Source: Bacillus sp. NP157 | GTDB taxonomy: Bacteria > Pseudomonadota > Gammaproteobacteria > Xanthomonadales > Rhodanobacteraceae | Reading direction: 5' to 3' | DNA: 64,000 bases | Assembly: GCA_018889975.1 (NCBI GenBank) | Contig: CP076546.1 | Span: forward strand, 620,001-684,000 | Part shown: one piece after another, positions 10,273-21,627 of the stretch | Position numbering within the stretch: position 1 is the stretch's first letter | How the letters are laid out: each line of letters begins with the position of its first letter | Position numbers and translations under genes: made by a program | The notes under the pieces: generated by a model | The model's input: only the letters and a program-made list of their open reading frames with translations | Told to the model about the DNA's origin: nothing | The model's database searches: none

Positions 10273-11583
10273 GTGTTCGATAGGCAAAAGAAAGGCGATC
10301 GCGCCGTGCTGGTGCTCCCGCATTCCCGGGGCGAAGGCGATGCGATCCGCCGTGGCGAAGAATTCGCCGAACTGGTGTCCTCGGCTGGTGCCGAGATCCT
10401 CACCAGCATCTCAGCGCGCGTCGCTGACCCCAATCCGCGTTTCTACATCGGTACCGGCAAGGCCGACGAGGTCGCCGAGGCCGTGCGCGCGCTCGAAGCC
10501 GACGTGGTGCTGGTCGACCACGTGCTCACGCCCGTGCAGGAACGCAACCTCGAAAAGCACCTGAAGACCCGCGTGGTCGACCGCGCCGGGCTGATCCTCG
10601 ACATCTTTGCCCAGCGCGCCCGCTCGCACGAAGGCAAGCTGGAAGTCGAACTGGCCCAGCTCAAGCACCTGGCCACGCGGCTGGTCCGCGGCTGGACCCA
10701 TCTCGACGCCCAGCGCGGCGGTGCCATCGGCAACCGTGGCCCGGGTGAAACCCAGCTGGAAACCGATCGCCGCCTGCTCGCCGAGCGGGTGAAGATGCTG
10801 AGCAAGCGCCTCGAAAAGGTGCAGGTGCAGCGCGACCAGCAGCGGCGTTCGCGGCTGCGTAACACCGTGCCGCGCGTGGCCCTGGTCGGCTACACCAATG
10901 CCGGCAAGTCCACCCTGTTCAATGCGCTCACCACCGGTGGCGTCTACGCGGCGGACCAGTTGTTCGCCACGCTGGACCCCACCGTGCGCAAGATCGACGG
11001 CCTCAGCTGCGGCCCGGCCGTGGTCGCCGACACCGTCGGATTCATTCGCGAGCTGCCGCATGACCTGGTCGCCGCCTTCCGCGCCACCCTGGCCGAGGCG
11101 CGCGATGCCGACCTGCTGATCCATGTCAGCGACGCGGCCGACGAAGAGCGCGACCTGCTCCGCCGGGTGGTGAACTCGGTGCTGGAGGAGATCGGGGCAG
11201 GGGACGTTCCCCAGCTTTCGATCATGAATAAGATTGATCTCATCGAAGGGCTCGAACCTCGGGTGGATCGCGACGACGAGGGCAAGCCGCGCACGGTGTG
11301 GGTATCGGCCCACTCCGGGGCCGGCATCGACGGGCTGCGCGACGTGCTCGGCGAGCTGCTCGGCGGCGACCGGATCCGGGCGGAAATCCGCCTGCCGCTG
11401 ACCGCAGGCCGCCTGCACGCCCGCCTCAGGGCCGCCGGGGCCATCGCGGGCGAGGCGGTCGACGAGAACGGCTGGCAGCTGGATATCGACGCCCCGCGGT
11501 CGGTGCTGGCGCCGCTGGTGGGTGACGATGCGCATGGCTTGCCGTTGCGCGAGCTGATCGATGCCCCGCTTGCCGAGCATTGA
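10273..11583 (+). CDS. hflX: Ribosome-associated GTPase HflX
   Basis: 436 aa. The N-terminal HflX domain includes FYIGTGKADEV and the glycine-rich RGPGETQLETDRR segment. The Obg-type G domain follows, with P-loop GYTNAGKST near residue 207, DTVGFI (G3) and NKID (G4). HflX splits stalled or heat-damaged 70S ribosomes. The start is GTG at 10273, directly after a TAA, with GAGG about 12 bases upstream. It follows hfq by 97 bases, with a strong hairpin between, and precedes hflK. Confidence 0.96.
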   Translation: MFDRQKKGDRAVLVLPHSRGEGDAIRRGEEFAELVSSAGAEILTSISARVADPNPRFYIGTGKADEVAEAVRALEADVVLVDHVLTPVQERNLEKHLKTRVVDRAGLILDIFAQRARSHEGKLEVELAQLKHLATRLVRGWTHLDAQRGGAIGNRGPGETQLETDRRLLAERVKMLSKRLEKVQVQRDQQRRSRLRNTVPRVALVGYTNAGKSTLFNALTTGGVYAADQLFATLDPTVRKIDGLSCGPAVVADTVGFIRELPHDLVAAFRATLAEARDADLLIHVSDAADEERDLLRRVVNSVLEEIGAGDVPQLSIMNKIDLIEGLEPRVDRDDEGKPRTVWVSAHSGAGIDGLRDVLGELLGGDRIRAEIRLPLTAGRLHARLRAAGAIAGEAVDENGWQLDIDAPRSVLAPLVGDDAHGLPLRELIDAPLAEH

Positions 11584-11595
11584 TCGGCGAGCATC

Positions 11596-11604
11596 TGGTA
11601 GAAT
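11596..11604 (+). promoter_or_regulatory. Possible extended -10 promoter before hflK
   Basis: TGGTAGAAT fits an extended -10 element (TGn plus five of six consensus bases) just after the hflX stop codon and about 130 bases before hflK. I see no good -35. It could give hflKC-purA its own promoter. Confidence 0.3.
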
Positions 11605-11737
11605 TCACGGCGTTTGCGTGCCCGTTTAGGCGCGATGACGGGCGTTTGCGCGCCCGTTGCCGTTCCCCCCGCCACGGCGGGTACGCCCTGAGCCTTTCCG
11701 GCCGCCCACCCCCAGTCCCCGAAGGAGACTGCCGACC

Positions 11738-12867
11738 ATGCCCTGGAATGAACCCGGCAACGGCCAGAAGGACCCCTGGAACCGCAACCGGCCCGGTCGA
11801 AGCAAGTTCGACCTGGACAGCCTGCTGAAGCAGCTCACCTCCCGGCTCGGCCGGTTCGGTGCGGGCAGCGGTGGCGTGCTGGCCATCCTGCTGGTTTTCC
11901 TGGTGGCCTGGCTGGGCGTCTCGAGCGTCACCGTGATCGACGCGCGCCAGGTCGGCGTGGTGCTGCGCTTTGGCCAGTTTGCCCGCGTGCTCACGCCCGG
12001 CTTCCACCTCAAGGCGCCCAGCCCGATCGAGACGGTCACCAAGGTGGAAACCACCCAGGTGCGCACGGTCTCGGACACGGTGTCCATGCTGACCCGCGAC
12101 GAAAACATCATCTCGATCGATTTCAACGTGCAGTACCAGGTCTCCGACGCCCGCAAGTTCCTGTATTCGAACGCGGATAACGCCGAGAACATGCTGAAGA
12201 ACGCCGCCGAGGCGGCCGTTCGCTCGGTGGTCGGCGCGAATGCGATGGACAACATCCTCACCACCCCGTCGGCCGACGCGCCGGTCGCGCCGACCCAGGC
12301 GCCGGGTGCGGACGCGTCGCCCGAGGCGAAGGAAACCCTGCAGCAGCAGACCCGCGACATCCTGCAGTCCACGCTGGACATGTACGACTCGGGCATCGCC
12401 ATCACCGGCGTGAGCTTCCAGAGCGTGTCGCCGCCGCGCGAGGTGAAGGACGCCTTCGACGACGTCAACGCCGCCCGCGAAGATCGCCAGCGCAGCGAAA
12501 ACGAAGCCCGTGCCTACCAGAGCAAGCTGCTGCCCGATGCGCGTGGCCAGGCCGCCATCATCGCGGCCGAAGCCGAGGCCGACCGCGTCGATCGCGTGGC
12601 CCGCGCCAATGGCGACGCCGAGCGCTTCAACCTGCTGCTGAAGGAATACCGTGCCGCGCCGGACGTGACCCGCCGCCGGCTGTGGCTGGAAACCGTCGAG
12701 GACGTGATGAGCCGTAACCAGAAGATCATCGACGGGAGCAACGGCAAGAACCTGATCCAGGTGCCCGTGGAAGGCGGCAACACCAGCGTGCGCAACGTGC
12801 CGGGCGTCGGCACCGTGGTCCAGTCCGCGACCACCGATGCCACGCCGGCGCCGCAGGGAGGTGCCCA

Positions 12868-12871
<4 letters not shown>
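11738..12871 (+). CDS. hflK: FtsH protease modulator HflK
   Basis: 377 aa. The start at 11738 has an AAGGAG ribosome binding site. A glycine, asparagine and tryptophan-rich cytoplasmic N-terminus (MPWNEPGNGQKDPW) leads into one membrane segment at about 46-62 and then the periplasmic SPFH/band 7 domain. With HflC it forms a large inner-membrane complex around the AAA+ protease FtsH and tunes degradation of membrane proteins. A low-complexity Ala/Pro/Thr insert near residues 180-200 (PSADAPVAPTQAPGADAS) is longer than in E. coli HflK. Its stop overlaps the hflC start. Confidence 0.96.
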
Positions 12872-15095
<2,224 letters not shown>

Positions 15096-15106
15096 GCCCC
15101 CCGCAG

Positions 15107-15150
15107 CGCGCTCCTAGCTACCCATGTAGGAGCGCGCCTGCGCGCGATCG
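15107..15150. repeat. REP hairpin shared by the 3' ends of purA and the hydroxylase gene
   Basis: CGCGCTCCTA pairs with TAGGAGCGCG and is followed by CCTGCGCGCGATCG. It lies between convergent genes, and the stop codon of the leftward hydroxylase gene is inside it, so about twelve C-terminal codons of that protein are repeat sequence. It may also act as a bidirectional 3'-end structure. Confidence 0.75.
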
Positions 15151-16229
15151 ACCTGCCCATCGCGCCCATCCCCTGCGGCACCCCGCGCATCCCCCGCACC
15201 CGCATGCAACGCATGCAAGTCAATCTCCGCCACGGAGATCGGCCGGAAATCCTCCCCGAACGCCACCTCGCCCAGCCGCCAGCCGGCCCTGCAGGTAACC
15301 GCCCCCCAGAACCGCCGGAACGCCGCCCAGTGCAGGCCCACCAGGTGCTTCTCGTTATCCGAGTCAACCATTGGATCGCCCACGCCCGTGGGACGGATCG
15401 GCTCGCCGTGCAAGGCGGTGCCGAACAACGAATCCCAGAGCGAAAACACCTGGCCGAAGTTGCAGTTGTGCAGGGTAGGGCGATCGGGGTCCACCAGCAT
15501 GTGGTGCAGGCGGTGGAACGTCGGTGAGACCAGCAGGCGGTCGAACACCGGCCCGAATCGAACGCGCACGTTCGCATGCGAGAAGTTCTGTACCAGCTCG
15601 CCGAGCAGCACCAGCCACGCGAAATCCGTTGGCGCCACGCCGATGACTACGCCCACGCCGGCCAGCACCATCGACTGCAGGAAGCCATCGACCAGGCTGC
15701 CCCGGTCGTTGGTCCAGCAGCTCATCTGCCGCGTGCTGTGGTGCATGCTGTGCAACGCCCACCACCACGGCAACGCGTGCTGCAGCCGGTGCATCCAGTA
15801 ATAGACCAGATCGTAGATGACGTAGTAGACGACGAAGAGCGCGAAGGGATGGCTGCGTAGCGCCGGCAGCCAATGAACGATGCCCAGCAGCGAGTCGTCG
15901 CCCGGCCCGGTGTCGGGACCACCGAAGTAATTGCTGATCGGGGTCAGCACCAGGTAGCTGAACAGGGGAAAGATGCCGACCAGCATCATCAGCGTGTATT
16001 GCCAATCGACCCGGGTGAGTTTGCGATCGGTCCAGCGTTCGGCCGGGATCACGGCCTCGAGCGGACGGAACAGCAGCCCGATGATGGCCACCTGCAGCAG
16101 GGAGATAAGGATTGCTTCGGCGATCTCGCGCGGGTCGCCCGCCAGGCCACCCAGGCGTAGCCAGGTGAGCAGCGGCACGATGGCGTGGACGCTGGTCCAG
16201 TCGACCAGGTGGGACCATGGGGCGAACAT
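15114..16229 (-). CDS. Sterol desaturase / fatty acid hydroxylase family membrane protein
   Basis: 371 aa with a GAGGAA ribosome binding site before the ATG at 16229. Several membrane segments carry the histidine clusters of the di-iron hydroxylase superfamily: HRLQH, HSMHH and a later HRLHH. These enzymes hydroxylate or desaturate lipids in the inner membrane. The substrate here is unknown, and lipid A or ornithine lipid acyl chains are only possibilities. A C-terminal domain of about 100 residues follows the last His cluster. The last twelve residues (VDRAQARSYMGS) are encoded by a REP unit, so the original stop was probably lost. It is divergent from the GNAT gene. Confidence 0.85.
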   Translation of the reverse strand: MFAPWSHLVDWTSVHAIVPLLTWLRLGGLAGDPREIAEAILISLLQVAIIGLLFRPLEAVIPAERWTDRKLTRVDWQYTLMMLVGIFPLFSYLVLTPISNYFGGPDTGPGDDSLLGIVHWLPALRSHPFALFVVYYVIYDLVYYWMHRLQHALPWWWALHSMHHSTRQMSCWTNDRGSLVDGFLQSMVLAGVGVVIGVAPTDFAWLVLLGELVQNFSHANVRVRFGPVFDRLLVSPTFHRLHHMLVDPDRPTLHNCNFGQVFSLWDSLFGTALHGEPIRPTGVGDPMVDSDNEKHLVGLHWAAFRRFWGAVTCRAGWRLGEVAFGEDFRPISVAEIDLHALHAGAGDARGAAGDGRDGQVDRAQARSYMGS

Positions 16230-16321
16230 GGGTTCCTCGGGCCTCGCAACATGACGCCGTGCAGGTGCGCACGAGCGGCCCGGCTATTAAGCTTCACGCC
16301 TCTTTCGTAAGGCTTTCCGGC

Positions 16322-16948
16322 ATGCGCGCTATCCCCGGCATCGAGATCACCGTGCACGCAGGGCAGGCCATCCTCCCCGTGGTGGACGAGCTTGCCGGCC
16401 TGCGTATCGCCGTGTTCCGCGACTGGCCCTATCTGTACGACGGTGACCGCGACTACGAACGCGACTACCTCGCCGCCTACGCGGCCTCGACGCGCAGTGT
16501 CTGCGTGGTCGCCCGCAGCGTGGCCGGGGAGGTCGTCGGTGCGTCCACCGGGATGCCGCTCGCCGAAGACAGCGATGCCTTCCAGCAGCCCTTCCTCGAC
16601 CGCGGCATGCCTCTCGACGACGTCTTCTACTTCGGCGAATCGGTGCTGCTCGCGCCGTGGCGCGGGCGTGGCATCGGACACGCGTTTTTCGACGCACGCG
16701 AGGCGCATGCGCGTGGCGCGGGCGGATTCCGTTCGACCGCGTTCTGCTCCGTCCGGCGCGACCCCCGCGATCCCCGCGCACCGGCGGGCCATCGGGCCAA
16801 CGATGCGTTCTGGCGCGGTCGCGGCTACGCGCCCGTGGCCGGGATGCATTGCACGTTGTCGTGGAAAGAACGTGGCGACGATGCCGCTTCGCCACACCTA
16901 CTGGATTTCTGGATGCGCGACCTTCACCGCGCGGAGGCTGGCGCATGA
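16322..16948 (+). CDS. GNAT family acetyltransferase
   Basis: 208 aa from the ATG at 16322; the frame extends upstream, but the conserved region begins here. The GNAT acetyl-CoA site is visible as VLLAPWRGRGIGHAFF near residues 110-125, and NDAFWRGRGYAPV lies in the C-terminal part. The substrate is unknown. Its TGA overlaps the folC start (ATGA), so it is translationally coupled to folC. That is unusual, since accD is the more common upstream neighbour of folC in gammaproteobacteria. Confidence 0.85.
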   Translation: MRAIPGIEITVHAGQAILPVVDELAGLRIAVFRDWPYLYDGDRDYERDYLAAYAASTRSVCVVARSVAGEVVGASTGMPLAEDSDAFQQPFLDRGMPLDDVFYFGESVLLAPWRGRGIGHAFFDAREAHARGAGGFRSTAFCSVRRDPRDPRAPAGHRANDAFWRGRGYAPVAGMHCTLSWKERGDDAASPHLLDFWMRDLHRAEAGA

Positions 16949-18255
16949 CCCGCACGCTCGACGAATGGCTGGCGTACCAGGAAAAGACCCATCCGCGCGA
17001 CATCGAGCTGGGCCTCGACCGCGTCCGCGCCGTATGGGAGTCGATGGGCGCGCCACGCCCGGCGCCCCTGGTGATCACCGTGGGCGGCACCAACGGCAAG
17101 GGCTCCACGGTGGCCTTGCTCGAAGGCATGTTGCGCGCGGCGGGCTATCGCACCGGTTGCTACACCTCGCCGCACCTGCTCCGGTACAACGAGCGCGTGC
17201 GGATCGACGGCATCGACGTGGCTGACGACGCCTTCGTCGCCTCGTTCGAACGGATCGAGGCGGCGCGTGGAAGCATTCCGCAAACCTATTTCGAGTTCGG
17301 CACGCTCGCCGCGATCGACCTGATGGCGCGGGCGTCGGTGGACGTGGCCATCCTCGAAGTGGGCCTGGGCGGCCGCCTCGACGCGGTCAACATCATCGAT
17401 GCCGACCTGGCCATCGTGACGACGATCGGCCTCGACCACCAGGACTGGCTGGGCGGCGACCGCGACAGCATCGGGCGGGAGAAGGCCGGGATCGCACGGG
17501 CCGCGCGGCCGGTGGTGGTCGGCGAGCTGGATCCGCCGGAGGGGTTGCTGGAGGCGTTGCGTGGGCTGGGGGCGGTGGTGGAGCGGGCGGGGTCGGTGTT
17601 TTGGTGGGAGGTTGAGGGCCTGGGGCCTTCGCGCGCGGGCGCGCTCCTACAGGGGCTGAGCACGGGGCGGTGGCGGTGGACGCATCAGGACGGGGCGGCG
17701 TTCGACTTGCCGCGGCCGGCGCTGGCGGCGCCGGTGCAGTTCGCGAATGCGTCGGCGGCGATCGCCGCGCTGCATGCGCTGCGCGACCGCGTGCAGGTGC
17801 CACAGGCGGCCATCGCCCACGCGCTGGAGACGGTCCGCGTCGGTGGACGCCTGCAGCGTATCGGCGAGCACCCGCTCACCCTGGTCGACGTGGGCCACAA
17901 CCCGCAGGCGGCGCGCGCGCTGGCCGCCTGGCTGGATGCACGTGCGCCGGGCGGTCGTGTCCTGGCCGTCTACGGTGCATTGGCCGACAAGGACGTCGCC
18001 GGCGTCATCGCCGCGCTGGGTTCGCGGGTGGACCACTGGTTCCTCGCCGGGCTGGAGCGCGACACGCCGCGCGGGCTGCCTGCCGAGGCGCTCGCGCAGG
18101 CGCTTGCAGCCACCTTGCCCGATGCGCCGCATGACGCGTTTCCGGACGTGGCCTCGGCCTGGCAGGCCGCGAGCGCCCTCGCTGGCGAGGCCGACACGCT
18201 GCTGCTGTTCGGCTCGTTCTTCGTGGCCAGCGCGGCGCTTTCGACGCCGAGGTGA
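16945..18255 (+). CDS. folC: Folylpolyglutamate synthase / dihydrofolate synthase
   Basis: 436 aa bifunctional ligase that adds glutamate to dihydropteroate and extends the polyglutamate tail of folates. The Mur-ligase-type P-loop GGTNGKGST is near residue 50, followed by SPHLLRYNERVRI and GLGGRLDAVN. The C-terminal Mur ligase domain carries DVGHNPQAARAL. The start overlaps the preceding stop. Around residues 229-238 (bases 17629-17656) a REP unit is read through in frame as SRAGALLQG, next to a stretch of G-rich codons. This looks like a tolerated insertion in the linker region rather than a frameshift, since reading continues into a normal C-terminal domain. Confidence 0.95.
   Translation: MTRTLDEWLAYQEKTHPRDIELGLDRVRAVWESMGAPRPAPLVITVGGTNGKGSTVALLEGMLRAAGYRTGCYTSPHLLRYNERVRIDGIDVADDAFVASFERIEAARGSIPQTYFEFGTLAAIDLMARASVDVAILEVGLGGRLDAVNIIDADLAIVTTIGLDHQDWLGGDRDSIGREKAGIARAARPVVVGELDPPEGLLEALRGLGAVVERAGSVFWWEVEGLGPSRAGALLQGLSTGRWRWTHQDGAAFDLPRPALAAPVQFANASAAIAALHALRDRVQVPQAAIAHALETVRVGGRLQRIGEHPLTLVDVGHNPQAARALAAWLDARAPGGRVLAVYGALADKDVAGVIAALGSRVDHWFLAGLERDTPRGLPAEALAQALAATLPDAPHDAFPDVASAWQAASALAGEADTLLLFGSFFVASAALSTPR
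17629..17656 (-). repeat. REP unit inside the folC coding sequence
   Basis: GCGCGCGGGCGCGCTCCTACAG, the reverse-strand form of the intergenic repeat, lies inside folC and is translated without breaking the frame. Confidence 0.8.
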
Positions 18256-18297
18256 ACGTCGCGACGGGCAGGGCATCGAGCCCCGCCCAATGCCGGT

Positions 18298-18303
18298 TAT
18301 AAT
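18298..18303 (+). promoter_or_regulatory. Consensus -10 box before the SPOR gene
   Basis: A perfect TATAAT lies 28 bases upstream of the SPOR gene start, downstream of folC. I find no convincing -35 at 16-18 bases, so this is a candidate only. It would give the SPOR-cvpA-purF group its own promoter. Confidence 0.35.
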
Positions 18304-18330
18304 CGCCGCGATCCGCAATGCGCCGGTCGA

Positions 18331-19416
18331 ATGGAGCTCTCCTTGAAAACACGCCTGCTGGGTGCCGCCGTCCTCATCGCCTTGCTCGTCTTGTTCGTGC
18401 CGATGCTGTTTTCCAACGCGCCGCCCAAGAGCGATGCCGACCAGACCGTAAGCCTCGAGATCCCGCCTGCACCGGATCGCGAGCTGCAGTCGCGCACCCT
18501 GGACGTGTCCCCGAACGGCAGTGCCACCCCGGCCAACGCGCAGGCGCCCGCCGCCGCCGCGCCAGGCCCGGCGGGTTCGCCGTCGGCCACCCCGAATGCC
18601 GCGCCGGCCGCCGTGGCACCGACCGCGCCGACCCCGCCGCCTGCCGCGGTGACCCCGGGTAGCGGCAGCCGCCTTGCCTCGGTGGACATCGCCTCGCGCA
18701 AGCCGGCCGATGCGCTGCCGGAAGATTTCGCCAAGCCGGCCGCCACGCCGACGGCCAGCAAGCCCGCGAAGCCGACCCCGGCTCCCGCGCTGGCCACCCC
18801 GGCGCCGGCGGAAACGCCCGTCGCCCAGCCGGCCGGTGCCGCCGCGCGAGGCAGCTATTCGATCAACCTCAGCGCCTATGCCGACCACAGCAAGGCCGAT
18901 GCGCTGGTGCAGAAGGTCCGTGCCCTGGGTTACCCGGTATCCACCACCGCTGCCAACCAGGCCGGCAAGGCCCTGACCCGGGTGAGCGCCGGACCGTTCG
19001 AGACCCGTGCGGCGGCCGAGGCCGCGCGCCTGAAGATCACCGCCGCGGTGCCGGGTGCGCCGGCCTCGCTCTCGTCGAAGCCGGAAACCCAGACCGCCGA
19101 CGTGCCGGCCCCGCCGAAGCCGGCCGCCGCCGCGCCGGCAGCCCAGGCCGCTGCCGTGCCGACCGCCGCGCCCCGCGCCGGTGGCTTCGCCGTGCAGGTG
19201 GCTGCGGTCAGCAGCGAGGCCGAAGCGACCCGCCTGCGCGACAAGCTGCGTGGCGCGGGCATCCCGGGCTACGTCGACAGCATGGCCTCCAGCAGCGGCG
19301 CGAAACTCTGGCGCGTGCGGGCTGGCCCGCAGACCCAGCGTGACGACGCCGTGCGCCTGAAAGACCAGATCAAGGCCAAGGTTGGCCTGGACGGCGTCGT
19401 GGTCTCGGCCCCGTAA
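18331..19416 (+). CDS. SPOR domain protein (DedD-like)
   Basis: 361 aa. A short cytoplasmic N-terminus and one membrane segment (MELSLKTRLLGAAVLIALL) resemble DedD. A long Ala/Pro-rich periplasmic linker follows, then two SPOR domains, at about residues 172-245 and 285-361. SPOR domains bind denuded septal peptidoglycan, so a role at the division site is likely. DedD normally has one SPOR domain, and the second is a lineage feature. The gene sits between folC and cvpA as dedD does in E. coli. A TTG at 18343 with GGAG six bases upstream is an alternative start. Confidence 0.85.
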   Translation: MELSLKTRLLGAAVLIALLVLFVPMLFSNAPPKSDADQTVSLEIPPAPDRELQSRTLDVSPNGSATPANAQAPAAAAPGPAGSPSATPNAAPAAVAPTAPTPPPAAVTPGSGSRLASVDIASRKPADALPEDFAKPAATPTASKPAKPTPAPALATPAPAETPVAQPAGAAARGSYSINLSAYADHSKADALVQKVRALGYPVSTTAANQAGKALTRVSAGPFETRAAAEAARLKITAAVPGAPASLSSKPETQTADVPAPPKPAAAAPAAQAAAVPTAAPRAGGFAVQVAAVSSEAEATRLRDKLRGAGIPGYVDSMASSSGAKLWRVRAGPQTQRDDAVRLKDQIKAKVGLDGVVVSAP

Positions 19417-19443
19417 GGGGGCGGGCCGGGCGCGGGTCGGCAT

Positions 19444-20094
19444 ATGGGAAACTTCGACGTGAACTGGGCCGACTACGCCATCCTGGCCGTGCTCTTCATC
19501 TCGGTCTTGATCGGCCTTGCGCGCGGCCTCATTTCAGAGGTGTTGTCGCTGGTGATCTGGGTCGCGGCGTTCTGGCTGGCCTGGGCGCTGGGTCCCCACG
19601 TGGCGGAGATGTTGTCCGGCTCGGTGTCCAACGGCACGGCGCGCGCCGCGATCGGTTATGGCGTCGTTTTCGTCTCGGTGCTGGTCATCGGCGGTATCAT
19701 TCGCTTCCTGATTTCACGCCTTGTGGCGAGCACGGGCCTTGGTGGCACCGATCGCCTCTTCGGCATGCTGTTTGGCCTGCTGCGCGGCGTGCTCATCGTC
19801 AGCCTGGTGGTGTTCATGCTCGGCTTCACGCCGTTGCCGAACGACCCCTGGTGGCGTGAATCGGCCATGCTGCGCCAGTTCAGCGGTCCGGCCGAATGGA
19901 TCGGCCAGCAGATCCCGGCGAACGTGCGCGATTACATGCACCCGCCGGCCGCGTTGAAAGACATGAAAATGCCGGACGTCAACCTGCCAAGCCGCGACGA
20001 TCTCATGAAGCTGCGCGACCTGCCGATCCCCGGGCAATCGCGCGACAATAACCAGGCTCACCCTGCTGCCGCCTCCACGGCAGCCTCTTCGTAG
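19444..20094 (+). CDS. cvpA: CvpA family membrane protein
   Basis: 216 aa with four predicted membrane segments in the first 125 residues, including [19 protein letters not shown], the signature of the CvpA/colicin V production family. The polar C-terminal tail is rich in Asp, Ala and Ser. CvpA is an inner-membrane protein of still unclear molecular function, linked to envelope integrity and lying immediately before purF in many proteobacteria. That order is kept here, with a 11-base gap to purF. Confidence 0.93.
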   Translation: MGNFDVNWADYAILAVLFISVLIGLARGLISEVLSLVIWVAAFWLAWALGPHVAEMLSGSVSNGTARAAIGYGVVFVSVLVIGGIIRFLISRLVASTGLGGTDRLFGMLFGLLRGVLIVSLVVFMLGFTPLPNDPWWRESAMLRQFSGPAEWIGQQIPANVRDYMHPPAALKDMKMPDVNLPSRDDLMKLRDLPIPGQSRDNNQAHPAAASTAASS

Positions 20095-20105
20095 AAGGCA
20101 ACACC

Positions 20106-21584
20106 ATGTGCGGAATCATCGGCATCGTCGGTACCACGGAAGTGGCATCGGCCCTGTATGACGGCCTGACCGTCCTGCAACATCGTGGCCAGGATGCCGC
20201 CGGTATCGCCACCGTGGATGGCGCCCGCCTGCGCCTGCACAAGGGCAATGGCCTGGTCCGCGACGTCTTCAACTCGGCGGGCGTGGGCAAGCTGCGCGGC
20301 CGCATCGGCATCGGCCACTGCCGTTACCCCACGGCCGGTTCCGAAGGCACCGAAGAGGCCCAGCCGTTCTACGTCAACTCGCCCTACGGCATCGCTTTCG
20401 CGCACAACGGCAACCTGGTCAACACCGAACAGCTGCGCAAGGAGATGTTCGAGGACGACCGTCGCCACATCGATACGGACTCCGACTCCGAAGTGCTGCT
20501 CAACGTGCTCGCCCACGAGCTGCAGCTGGACGACCGCGGTGACCTGAATCCGGAGCACGTGTTCGAAGCCGTGTCGCGCGTGCATGCCCGTGCCCGCGGC
20601 GGCTACGCCTGCATCGCGCTGGTGCTCGGCTACGGCCTCATCGCTTTCCGCGATCCCAACGGCATCCGTCCGCTGGTGCTGGGCGAGCGTGCGACCGCCT
20701 CCGGTCGCGAGTACGCCGTGGCCTCCGAGTCGGTGGCCCTCGACGTGCTCGGTTTCACCCGCGTGCGTGACATCGAGCCGGGCGAAGCCGTGATCATCAC
20801 CGATGGCGGCGAACTGCATGCCAAGCGTTGCGCCGAGGGCGCGGTGCATGCTCCGTGCATCTTCGAGTACGTGTACCTGGCCCGTCCGGACTCGATGATC
20901 GAAGACGTCTCGGTGTACAAGGCGCGCCTGCGGATGGGCGAGAAACTCGCCGAGAAGATCCTGCGCGAGCGCGGCCCGGACCACGGCATCGATGCGGTGA
21001 TCCCGATTCCCGACACGTCGCGCACGGCGGCCAGCTCGCTGGCCCAGGCGCTCGGCGTGCCGATGCGCGAAGGCCTGGTCAAGAACCGTTACATCGGCCG
21101 CACCTTCATCATGCCGGGGCAGGGTGAGCGGGTGAAATCCGTGCGTCGCAAGCTCAACGCCATCGACCTGGAATTCCGTAAGAAGAACGTGCTGCTCGTC
21201 GACGATTCCATCGTCCGCGGCACCACCTCCAAGCAGATCATCCAGATGGCCCGCGACGCGGGTGCGAAGAATGTTTACTTCGCTTCGGCCGCGCCGCCGG
21301 TGCGCTTCCCCAACGTGTACGGCATCGACATGCCGGCGGCGTCGGAGCTGGTGGCCGCTGGCCGCACGGTGCAGGAAGTCGAGAAGATCCTCGGCGCCGA
21401 CTGGCTGGTCTACCAGGATCTGGAAGACCTGGTCTGGGCCGTCAATGACGGCAACGAAGAGCTGACCCGTTTCGACACGTCGTGCTTCTCCGGCGAATAC
21501 GTCACCGGCGTGGATTCCGCATTCCTCGAGCAGCAGGAAGCCCTGCGTTCGGACAATGCCAAGTCCGAGCGCCGCACGGCCTGA
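20106..21584 (+). CDS. purF: Amidophosphoribosyltransferase
   Basis: 492 aa enzyme catalysing the first committed step of purine synthesis, PRPP plus glutamine to phosphoribosylamine. It begins MCGIIGIV, so Cys2 becomes the N-terminal nucleophile of the class II glutamine amidotransferase domain. The PRPP-binding loop [16 protein letters not shown] is in the phosphoribosyltransferase domain. GAAGG precedes the ATG. It is in the cvpA-purF unit. No PurR-like operator is obvious. Confidence 0.98.
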   Translation: MCGIIGIVGTTEVASALYDGLTVLQHRGQDAAGIATVDGARLRLHKGNGLVRDVFNSAGVGKLRGRIGIGHCRYPTAGSEGTEEAQPFYVNSPYGIAFAHNGNLVNTEQLRKEMFEDDRRHIDTDSDSEVLLNVLAHELQLDDRGDLNPEHVFEAVSRVHARARGGYACIALVLGYGLIAFRDPNGIRPLVLGERATASGREYAVASESVALDVLGFTRVRDIEPGEAVIITDGGELHAKRCAEGAVHAPCIFEYVYLARPDSMIEDVSVYKARLRMGEKLAEKILRERGPDHGIDAVIPIPDTSRTAASSLAQALGVPMREGLVKNRYIGRTFIMPGQGERVKSVRRKLNAIDLEFRKKNVLLVDDSIVRGTTSKQIIQMARDAGAKNVYFASAAPPVRFPNVYGIDMPAASELVAAGRTVQEVEKILGADWLVYQDLEDLVWAVNDGNEELTRFDTSCFSGEYVTGVDSAFLEQQEALRSDNAKSERRTA

Positions 21585-21627
21585 CCGGTTGCGCGGCACG
21601 CCTCGCGCGTGCCGCGCCCGTTGACCG

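Noticed and set aside
17520-17700. Possible frameshift in folC around the G-rich and REP-containing stretch
   Set aside because: The same frame continues into a normal C-terminal Mur ligase domain with DVGHNP, so the gene is intact.
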